Shown one piece after another: positions 56,537 to 64,000 of a stretch of 64,000 nucleotides of DNA. Made by a program: the position numbers and the translations under genes. The notes below the pieces were generated by a model. That model made no database searches and was not told the origin of the DNA. It worked only from the letters and a program-made list of their open reading frames with translations. Origin of the DNA: Hymenobacter volaticus (GTDB lineage: Bacteria > Bacteroidota > Bacteroidia > Cytophagales > Hymenobacteraceae); NCBI RefSeq assembly GCF_022921055.1, contig NZ_CP095061.1, positions 2,767,501-2,831,500 of the forward strand, read 5' to 3'. Each line of letters opens with the position of its first letter. Within the stretch, counting starts at the first letter, position 1.

Positions 56537-58153
56537 TTAGTAACCAGTATTCTGCTTTAGATTCGGGTTGGCAACCAAATCGGTATTGGGCAGCGGGAAC
56601 ACCGTGCGAAACGGCTCGATGTCCTTGCCAGCTGCTACGCCGCCCTTGAAGGGCCAGTTGTAGCCGGTGGCATACTTACCGAACCGAATAAGGTCGGTGC
56701 GGCGGTGGCCTTCCCAATACAGCTCCCGGCCCCGCTCATCGAGGATGTCCTGCAAGCTCACGGTGGCCAGGGGCGTGGCCTTCGCGCGGGCTCGCACTGC
56801 ATTCACCTGCGAGAGAGCCGTGCCAGCGGTGCCACCCGTACCGCCACGCAATACGGCTTCGGCATACATCAGCTGCACATCGGCCAAGCGGAACAGTGGG
56901 TAGTCGGTATCCACAAAGTCGCCGTTGCCAGCAGGCGGGAAACCGGAACCGGGCAGACCAGTCGAAGTAACGTTGCGCCACTTGGTGGAGGCATACCCAT
57001 CGTTGAACGACGAGATGGTGTTGATTTGCTTGGTTTGGCCGGCCGTGTAGAACAAGGCCCGCGCATCGGTGCTGGCGCCGCCACCGGGAAACAAGTCCAC
57101 GAGGTTGCTCTTAGCCCGAATACCGAACCAGCCGCCATTCACGCCAGCCTCCGTGGCCGACATGCTCCCTCCTACCGACGCGTGCACCAGAAACGTGGTG
57201 TTGCCGAAGCTTTGGGTGCGCAGTCCGTCGTTGACGACAGGCAAGATGATTTCGTTGCGAGCAACCGACGTGTTGTTGTCGGCCAGAAACAGGAACCGGT
57301 ACGTGGACGACAACTGGTAGCCCGCCGAGGGCGCCAACACTTTGTTGGCGTACGTTACGGCTTCGGTGTTGCGCGCCGTGCCGGTGTACACCTGCGCATT
57401 CAGATACAGCTTGGTAAGCAGCGTCCAGCAGCAGGCTTGATCGGCGCGGGCATAACCGGGCTGGCGCGGGGCACCCAACGAGCCTTCAATGGCTTTCAGC
57501 TCGGATTCGATGAAGGCAAACAAGTCGGCGCGGGATATTTGCGTGGGTAGCGCCCCGCTGCCCACCTGGAAGGTTTCGTCGGCAAAGGGCACGCTGCCGA
57601 ACAGGTCGAGGGCGTGGTAGTAGCTCAGGGCGCGCAGAAACCGCACCTCTGCCCGGTACTGACGCACTTGGTCGGCGCTGGCCCCGGTGATGCCACGGCT
57701 GGCTAGCTGCTCGTCGGTGGTGTTGCGCAGGAAATCGTTGCAGCCCGACACCTGGAAGAAGATCTTCTCATACATGCCCCGGATAAACTGGTTGTCGGCA
57801 TTCCAGGTGTTGGTGTTGAGTTCGGGCAAACCGGCGTCGCCCCAGGCAATAATGGCTTCGTCGCTGGTTAGCTCCTGCACCTTCCAGTAGGCGCGCAGGT
57901 AGTTGGCATAATCGGCCGGGATGAACGAGAGGTCACTGCGGTCGACGCCGCCGTTTTGCCCGCTCACCGAGAGCGTAGCGTAGAGGCGGGCCAGCACCTG
58001 CTGAATCTGTTCGGGGTCGCGGTACACCACCTCGGGGCTAGCCAGGTAGCTCGGTGACTGATCGAGGTCTTTGGAGCAGGAAAACGCAACCGGAGCCAAC
58101 ACGGCGGCCAACGCCAGCACGCGCAAACGGCTATTTATATAGGTAGGAAACAT
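56537..58153 (-). CDS. SusD/RagB-family glycan-binding lipoprotein (second PUL)
   Basis: A 538-residue outer-membrane lipoprotein with a signal ending APVAFSC (Cys26) followed by SKDLDQSPSYLASPE. Family helices are clear in YRAEVRFLRALSYYHALDLFGSVPFADE and LADVQLMYAEAVLRGGTG. The C-terminus LIRFGKYATGYNWPFKGG ... FPLPNTDLVANPNLKQNTGY is conserved. It follows the SusC gene by 24 bases. It differs enough from the 47489 protein to be a separate type, so the two pairs probably bind different glycans. Confidence 0.96.
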   Translation of the reverse strand: MFPTYINSRLRVLALAAVLAPVAFSCSKDLDQSPSYLASPEVVYRDPEQIQQVLARLYATLSVSGQNGGVDRSDLSFIPADYANYLRAYWKVQELTSDEAIIAWGDAGLPELNTNTWNADNQFIRGMYEKIFFQVSGCNDFLRNTTDEQLASRGITGASADQVRQYRAEVRFLRALSYYHALDLFGSVPFADETFQVGSGALPTQISRADLFAFIESELKAIEGSLGAPRQPGYARADQACCWTLLTKLYLNAQVYTGTARNTEAVTYANKVLAPSAGYQLSSTYRFLFLADNNTSVARNEIILPVVNDGLRTQSFGNTTFLVHASVGGSMSATEAGVNGGWFGIRAKSNLVDLFPGGGASTDARALFYTAGQTKQINTISSFNDGYASTKWRNVTSTGLPGSGFPPAGNGDFVDTDYPLFRLADVQLMYAEAVLRGGTGGTAGTALSQVNAVRARAKATPLATVSLQDILDERGRELYWEGHRRTDLIRFGKYATGYNWPFKGGVAAGKDIEPFRTVFPLPNTDLVANPNLKQNTGY

Positions 58154-58177
58154 GGCAGAGCGAAAAGAAGGTGGGAA

Positions 58178-61100
58178 TTAGAAGCCCAGGTTGAGGCCCA
58201 CCGTAATGGTGCGCGCCCGGGGGTAGATGGTGTTGTCGACACCGGTGTTTATTTCCGGATCCAGCCCTTTGTAGTCGGTAATCAGGAACAGGTTCTGCGC
58301 CGCCAACGACACGTTGAAGGTGGTGCCTTTACGCACCAGCTCCCCGAAATCGTAACCGACCGTCACGTTTTGCAGGCGCAGGAACGAAGCCTCCTCCACG
58401 TAGTAATCAGACAGGAACTGGTTGCTGGCGTTTTGCGTGAAGCCGGAGTACAGCAGTTCTTCCCCTGAGTTGCGGATAAAGCCGTTGGAATTCTGCGAGA
58501 ACAGCGAGCGGGAACGCAGGTTGTTGTAGAGGTAGCCGCCCAAGTTCGAGCGGAACGTGAAGGCCAAGCTGGCCTTGCTATACGTCAGGTTACCCCGAAA
58601 CCGAGGATAGCCTTCGGGCGCGGCGACTTGTAGCGGTACAGGTCGCGGCTGTCCACGGTGCCGTCGGCGTTGCGGTCCACAAACTCGTTGACCAGCGGCT
58701 TGCCATCGGCGCCGTACTTCTGCTCATACACGTAGAACGCGCCTTCCTGGTAGCCGACCGTGTTGATTTGGGCGTTCTGGTTGGGCTCCCCGTCGAAGTT
58801 GTAGATGGCGCTGTTGCTCACCACCACCCCTACCGCGTTCGGCGAGTCGGAGTTGGTGAGCTTGGTGAGTTCGTTGCGGTTGAAGGTGGCGTTGGCGTTC
58901 AAGCTCAAATTCAGCTGGTCACCTTTCACGGCGTCCACGTTCACGGCCACTTCCACGCCTTTATTGGTCAACGACCCCACGTTGATGGTGCCGGCGTTGG
59001 TTTGGTTGGTCAGGGCCGCCAAGAACACGGTGTTAAGCAGGTCCTTGGTGTCACGCTTGTACACGTCAACCGAACCGTAGACGCGGCCCCCGAAGAAGCC
59101 GTAGTCGATGCCCGCGTTGTAGGTGGTGGTGGTTTCCCACTTGCGGTTCAAGTCGTAGAACTCAGCCCGCAAGGTGCGGTAGTAGTTGCTGCCCTGCGGA
59201 TACTGCGAGAGGTTGGAGCTAAGCGAGTAGAAAGGCAGATAGCCGTAGAGGTTACCGCTGCCGGTTCCAATATCCTGCTGCCCGGTCTGCCCCACCCCAA
59301 AACGGATTTTCAAATCAGAAATAGCGTTCGACTCTTTCAGGAAATCCTCGCCCTTGATGCGCCAAGCCACTGCCCCGGAAGGGAAATAACCCCAACGGTT
59401 ATCGGGCGAGAAGCGCGACGAACCGTCGGCCCGCAGCGTACCCGTCACCAAATACCGGTCGTTGATGTTCAGGTTGGCGCGGCCGTAGTACGACAGCAGG
59501 TTGTACTGATCGGTGAAGCTCAGTTGGTTGTCGTAGGTGCGCTCGGCGGCCACGTACACCGTGCCATCGGCCCGGTTGTCGTCGAAGCGGTATTGCTCGT
59601 TCTGGAATTGCTGCCAAGAGTAGCCGCCCAGCACTTCCAGCTTGGCTTTGCCGAAGTCGCGGTTATACTTGGCGTAGGTTTCCAGCAGCGTGTTGTTGAG
59701 CCCCTGCTTATACTCGCGGTTGATGCCGCCACGTAGGAAATCGGAACCGGCCGTGCCGGGCACGAACAAGTTTCCGTCGCTGCGCTGCACATCGTAGCCC
59801 AAGTTCACGTTGGCCGACAGCCCTGCCACGAAGGGCAGCTTGTAATCCAGCTGAATGTTGCCGATGCTGCGCTTCACGGTGCTCAGGTCCTCGCGCTGCT
59901 TGATGAGACCCACGGGGTTGCGCGGGGCCAGCGTGCGGATGTTGCCGTTGTCGGTGAACTCGAAGAAGCCACCAAACTTGGAATCGGTGGCGTACACCGG
60001 CTGCGTTGGGTCAAAGTACACGGCCCGGTTCACGGCGTCCTGCGCCGAGAAGTTGTTCTTGATGACCGAGCCTTTGATGTTGATATCAATGCGGAGGTTG
60101 TCATCGAGCAGCAACGGCGTCACACCTACCGAGCCGGAATAGCGCTTCAAACTGTTGTCGAGCAACAGGCCCTGCTGGTTGAGGTAGCCACCCGATACCC
60201 GGAACGGCACCTTGCCCGCCGAGCCAATCAAGCTCACCGTGTTGTCGGTGGTGTAGGCAGTGCGGAAAATTTCTTTTTGCCAATCGGTGCTGGCCGTACC
60301 GAGCGTGGCCTTCTGCTGGTCGTTGCCGTACTGGTTTACCGTCGCGCGGAACTCGCTGGCCGACAGCACGGGCACAAAATCGGCGGCCTTGGCCAACGAG
60401 TGCTGCGTGGATACGTTCACCCGCAGCGCCTCGCCCTGCAAGCCGCGCTTGGTGGTCACGATAATCACGCCGTTGGACGCCCGCGAGCCATAAATGGCGG
60501 TTGAAGAAGCGTCTTTCAGCACCGTAATGCTTTCAATATCGTTGGGGTTGATCAACGACAACGGGTTGCTGTTACCGGCCAGGCTGGTGTTGTCCACGGG
60601 CACGCCGTCAATCACAATCAGCGGCGAGTTGGACGCATTCAGCGACGAGCCACCCCGAATGCGGATGTCGGAGGCCGCTCCGGGCGCGCCACTGGCCGTC
60701 GTGATTTGCACGCCGGCCACTTTGCCTTGAATCAGTTGCTCGGGGTTGGTTACCTGCCCTTTCACAAACTGCTTCTCGTCGATCTGCTCAACGGAACCGG
60801 TTACATCTTGCCGACGCTGCGAACCATAGCCGATTACCACGGCTTCGTTGAGCAGCGTGGTGTTCTCGGCCAGAGTAGCCACGGGCACCGCCGTAGTGCC
60901 GCCTTCCGTGACAGTAATGGGCGTGCGGTTGGCTTTGAAGCCCACGTAGGAAGTGACGAGGGTATACGAACCGGCCGGCACGTTGGAAATAGAATACGCC
61001 CCGGTAGCATCGGTGCTCGCACCGAGGGAAGTGCCTTCCAGCACCACCGTTACGCCGGGCAGCCCTTCGCCGCTGGCATCAACAATCCGGCCCGTAATGG

Positions 61101-61260
61101 TGCCACCTGCAAGTGGCTCCATCGCAAGAGATGACGCATTGGCTGCCAAGCCAGCTGGGTTTGCGGCTGCAATGCCGGGCAGCAACACGATGCCAAGCGT
61201 CGGCAGCAGAGCCCACTGGAACGACCTAGGCCGCCGGGGTACTAGTAAGGAAAAAGGCAT
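58178..61260 (-). pseudogene. SusC/RagA-family TonB-dependent transporter (second PUL), interrupted by a single-base deletion
   Basis: A transporter of about 1027 residues with signal peptide (LPTLGIVLLPGIAAANP), regulatory domain (GRIVDASGEGLPGVTVVLEG), plug (INPNDIESITVLKDASSTAIYGSRA) and barrel. After SPRPKAILGFG the frame meets a false stop at 58585. Adding one base at the CCCC run at 58594-58597 (plus strand) restores NLTYSKASLAFTFRSNLGGYL and the normal end ARTITVGLNLGF at 58178. The barrel is otherwise complete, so the lesion is near residue 890. It is co-transcribed with the SusD gene. A sequencing error is the likeliest cause. Confidence 0.93.
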
Positions 61261-61863
61261 GCACTGGGGGAATTAGGTGAGTGATTTAAAAAGCGTTTTT
61301 TCACTTGAAGTCCATGAACCCAAGCCCAATTGCTGAACGGGTAGGCATCGAGCTTCAATGAATCTGAACCTCGCGGCCAGTTTGAATCAAGTACTAGAAG
61401 CCAGCACTTTGGACTGCGAGACAACGGGGTATAGAGCCGGCTAGAGCATGCGATAGATGCCTTCTTGCGGGCGTTGGTAAGGGGGTATGCCGGTGTTGCT
61501 TTTAGAGCCGCGGCTTAACTGAATCAGCAGGTTTAAGGCCGCCTGTGTGGCGCCGAACACGAACTCCGTTCGGAAAAGCTAAGTGGATTGCTGAGGCGGG
61601 CCGGCTGAGGGAGCTAGGCGGCGAAACAAAGCCTAAGCGGTAAGGCCTTCATTACCAGCATTAATGGCGAGACAGTAGTCGGGCCGACAATACTGGTATA
61701 GTTGCATTCGGGGCATTCATGAATAGAGGGGCTGAGTGGGGATACAAATAACGCTCAGCCGCTCGCCCGGCAGTTAGAACATAAATTGCCGTTTTTAGCA
61801 CTAAATTGTTGTCGCTTTAGCCTAAAACGGTTTATCAGCTTACAGTTTCACCAAAAAGTGCCG
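61261..61863. other. Divergent intergenic region between susC and araC, with a possible gene remnant
   Basis: About 600 bases without an intact gene. On the minus strand 61441-61578 is open for 45 codons, ends in a stop, and reads like a protein tail (QAALNLLIQLSRGSK ... QEGIYRML), but has no start and a stop just upstream. The rest holds presumed promoters and operators for the PUL. A near -7 element TATAGTTG at 61697-61704 faces araC. Confidence 0.4.
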
Positions 61864-62709
61864 ATGAAAATTGTCCGGGAACACATTGAGCCTGACGCAG
61901 AAAGCTCGTTTCGCCTCCTATTCACGCCCTGCATAACCGACATTTTCTTCTGGCACTACCATCCCGAATACGAGTTGGTGTACATCGAAGGCGCCAACGG
62001 CACGCGCCACGTCGGAGACCATATTTCGCGTTACGAGGGCAGCGACTTGGTTTTTATCGGGCCCAATATTCCGCATCTGAACTTCGACTACGGCGTCGCG
62101 ACGGAGCCCAAAAAAGTGGTGGTGCAGCTCAAGGATCATTTCTTGGGCGATGCCTTCAAACAAACCCCCGAATTTGCCGCCATCACGCAACTGTTCGAGC
62201 GGGCCCGGTTTGGCGTTTCTTTTCACGGCGACACCAAAGACCTGATTGGCCGGCAATTAGCGCAGTTGCCCGAACTTCCGCCATTTGAGCGACTACTTAC
62301 CTTGCTGCGCATTTTCCAACAACTAGCCACCAGCACCGACCACACGTTGCTGCACGGCTCCGCCGTCACGAGTTCCTACAACCTACAAGAGCAGCAGCGT
62401 ATTCAGCGCGTGAGTGAAGTGGTGGCGGAGCACTACCCCCGCAAAATCGAAATCCGAGAGGTGGCCGCCCTCACCAACCTGACGGAAGCCGCTTTTTGCC
62501 GCTATTTTAAGCGCATCACCCGGCTCACCTTCACACAATTCCTTAATCAATACCGGGTGCACCAAGCCCAAAAGCTCCTCTTACAAGACACCACCGTTTC
62601 GGAAGCCTGTTTTGCCTGCGGCTTCGAGAATTTATCGTATTTCACCAAAACCTTCAAACGGGTGACCGGCGAGAATCCTTTACAATTTAAAAAGCGCCTA
62701 CAAGCCTAA
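61864..62709 (+). CDS. AraC-family transcriptional regulator
   Basis: A 281-residue regulator starting at 61864 (MKIVREHIEPDAESSF). A further 26 open upstream codons are unlikely. The N-terminal cupin-like sensing domain (FFWHYHPEYELVYIEGANGTRHVGDH) is followed by a C-terminal pair of helix-turn-helix units: IEIREVAALTNLTEAAFCRYF, and the second ending VSEACFACGFENLSYFTKTFKRVTGENPLQFK. It is divergent from the second SusC operon and probably controls it in response to a sugar. It lacks the two-component parts of hybrid HTCS regulators. Confidence 0.92.
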   Translation: MKIVREHIEPDAESSFRLLFTPCITDIFFWHYHPEYELVYIEGANGTRHVGDHISRYEGSDLVFIGPNIPHLNFDYGVATEPKKVVVQLKDHFLGDAFKQTPEFAAITQLFERARFGVSFHGDTKDLIGRQLAQLPELPPFERLLTLLRIFQQLATSTDHTLLHGSAVTSSYNLQEQQRIQRVSEVVAEHYPRKIEIREVAALTNLTEAAFCRYFKRITRLTFTQFLNQYRVHQAQKLLLQDTTVSEACFACGFENLSYFTKTFKRVTGENPLQFKKRLQA

Positions 62710-62848
62710 AGCAAACAGAAGTAAACGGACAGATTCCTTGAACGCTCGCTAATACTCTATCCGATCTTCAACTGCCAATTTGCTGTTCTAAAGAACGTGT
62801 TGCCGAGCGGCATCAACTTCCTCACCTATTAAGCTCTCTTTCAGGCCT

Positions 62849-63340
62849 TTGCTAAACTATCTACACTACATAAGGTTTACCTACTTGCCATTTGCTTTAT
62901 TTCTTTTTTGCTGTAGTCACGACAAAAGAAGCAACATAACATATAAGGCATCTTCAAAGCCTGCTGCAACTATTCACTACACCTTGAAGAATTCATTTCC
63001 TTTCCAAGCTGCACCTACTCATCTAACCAATCCTAGTCGGCGTTTTAGCATTCAAGTTCCGGTAGGAGAAGTAGAAGGCTATTATAATCTTTTCACCAAA
63101 CACGGATATGGCGGCAATGGCCCATCATGGGTAGAACACATCTGTTTCATATTAGAGGAAAAAGACTCCGCCATTCTTGATCATCTTGAATTTGACGAAG
63201 AGGCCGACACTTTTTTGGTATATGCCGATAGTGAAGAAACCGTTTCTCGTTTCATGATCAGTGTCCTGCCTGTTTTTGGCTCACTGAAATCATTGAACCA
63301 ATATTTCGAGCACGTTGACTCCGACAAGTTCACAGAATAG
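62849..63340 (+). CDS. Imm51-family immunity-like protein (copy 2), with a hydrophobic N-terminus
   Basis: A 163-residue protein from a TTG at 62849. The start is uncertain. The N-terminus has YLPFALFLFCCSHDKR, a short hydrophobic run ending in two Cys that could be a lipoprotein signal, though it lacks a standard lipobox. From about residue 60 it carries YYNLFTKHGYGGNGPSWVEH, ILDHLEFDEEADTFLVYADSEE and SLKSLNQYFEHVD, the same landmarks as the 39758 protein. Its base composition is visibly lower in GC than the neighbouring genes, which suggests recent transfer. No toxin gene is next to it. Confidence 0.68.
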   Translation: MLNYLHYIRFTYLPFALFLFCCSHDKRSNITYKASSKPAATIHYTLKNSFPFQAAPTHLTNPSRRFSIQVPVGEVEGYYNLFTKHGYGGNGPSWVEHICFILEEKDSAILDHLEFDEEADTFLVYADSEETVSRFMISVLPVFGSLKSLNQYFEHVDSDKFTE

Positions 63341-63444
63341 TTCTGCCCCTTTGTTTCCTGCTCTAACTCTACACGCGAGTAAAAGCAACGTTTTTTCTTT
63401 CCGACCTTCGGCCACCAATTTCCCGTTTTCGTTGTTACCAACGA

Positions 63445-64000
63445 ATGCACAAGACCACTCTGTTGACTGAACAACCTACTTATACCGACCCTTACGCTAT
63501 AGAGAAAGAGCTGCGTAAGGTACAGGCCCTCATGAAGCTGGAACAGCAAGAGGACCTAGAGCAATTCAAAATCAAAAACGCCAAAGCCAGCATTGCCGAG
63601 CGCCAACAGCGCGGCCTCACTTGGTACCCCGTCAAAATTACCAAGGAAGACATCGGCTTCGGCGGTAAGCTGGTGATTGAGTTGGAACGCCCGGCTTCGC
63701 AAAACGGCTTGCACCTGTTTCAGGTGGGCAAGAATGCGGCCTTGTTTGGCAACATTCCCGGCCGCTCCGGCTCCGACCGTCCCACGCTCAACGGTGTAAT
63801 TACGGCCGTCAAGCGCAATAAAATATTGCTCGCCACTACCAAAGAAGACCTCCCCGATTGGGTGGAAGAGGGCAAACTCGGTGTGGACTTGACGTTCGAC
63901 GAGGTCAGCTACCGCGAAATGGAGTACGCCATGGGCAAGGTGATGGGTGCCTTCGATGGCCGCCTAGCCGAGCTGCGCGACGTGCTGCTAGGCGCCAAAC
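63445..64000 (+). CDS. SF1 (IGHMBP2/SMUBP2-like) DNA/RNA helicase, N-terminal part (3' end outside window)
   Basis: An open frame of 185 codons that runs off the window. It starts at the ATG at 63445 (MHKTTLLTEQPTYTDPY). The region has an alpha-helical head (VQALMKLEQQEDLEQFKI) and a beta-barrel-like domain (GLTWYPVKITKEDIGFGGKLVIEL ... NGVITAVKRNKILLATTKEDLPDW) followed by EVSYREMEYAMGKV. This is the N-terminal 1B-like part of Bacteroidota IGHMBP2-type AAA helicases, which have their Walker A further on. The motor motifs are beyond the window, so the call is by N-terminal resemblance only. Confidence 0.75.
   Translation, partial: MHKTTLLTEQPTYTDPYAIEKELRKVQALMKLEQQEDLEQFKIKNAKASIAERQQRGLTWYPVKITKEDIGFGGKLVIELERPASQNGLHLFQVGKNAALFGNIPGRSGSDRPTLNGVITAVKRNKILLATTKEDLPDWVEEGKLGVDLTFDEVSYREMEYAMGKVMGAFDGRLAELRDVLLGAK

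Overview
The window looks like chromosome from a GC-rich member of the Bacteroidota, most likely Hymenobacter or a close relative. The grounds are two SusC/SusD pairs with glycoside hydrolases, a PorV-like type IX secretion protein, MORN/TonB-domain proteins, TAnnTTTG-type -7 elements, many lipoprotein signals, and palindromic intergenic repeats. I saw no rRNA, tRNA, CRISPR array, insertion sequence with a transposase, prophage or origin. The genus is inferred from gene content, not from a marker gene.

Layout. 1-20500 is mostly housekeeping: the end of pcm, a thioesterase, a TlpA-like lipoprotein, gatB, two tandem MORN+TonB-domain proteins, alaS, a MerR regulator, dprA, a fold-type-IV aminotransferase, thyA, a serine hydrolase and an MMPL exporter. 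20705-29018 is a run of plus-strand genes: a zinc-ribbon protein, a SWIM zinc-finger protein, a DUF5691-like helical protein, a MoxR AAA+ ATPase, an SMI1/KNR4 protein, a small acidic protein and a DUF5682-like protein. The VWA protein expected to partner this set lies about 12 kb downstream (40745-41860), behind an Imm51-like and a CbrC-like gene. Between them are porV, an M1 aminopeptidase, a 5-oxoprolinase operon (pxpB-pxpC-pxpA) fused by overlaps to an NRAMP-fold transporter, an amidohydrolase and a deformylase-like gene.

42001-62709 is a double polysaccharide utilisation region. The first part has a GH2 beta-galactosidase, three GH43 enzymes and SusC/SusD. The second has GH97, SusD, SusC and an AraC-type regulator. 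Together they suggest uptake and breakdown of an arabinose- and galactose-containing glycan. The window ends with a second Imm51-like gene and the start of an SF1 (IGHMBP2/SMUBP2-like) helicase.

Two window-wide patterns stand out. First, five genes (thyA, the SWIM gene, pxpC, pxpA and the second susC) are each broken by a single missing base at or beside a G/C run. Restoring one base in each gives a normal full-length protein, so consensus errors are more likely than five pseudogenes. Second, several families of palindromic repeats are scattered about. One 177-bp copy sits in frame inside the DUF5682 gene, and two others are nested inside a second, outer inverted repeat just upstream of dprA and the deformylase gene.

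The best candidate for a little-described system is the split MoxR-VWA-SWIM-DUF5691-DUF5682 set with its four immunity-like neighbours.
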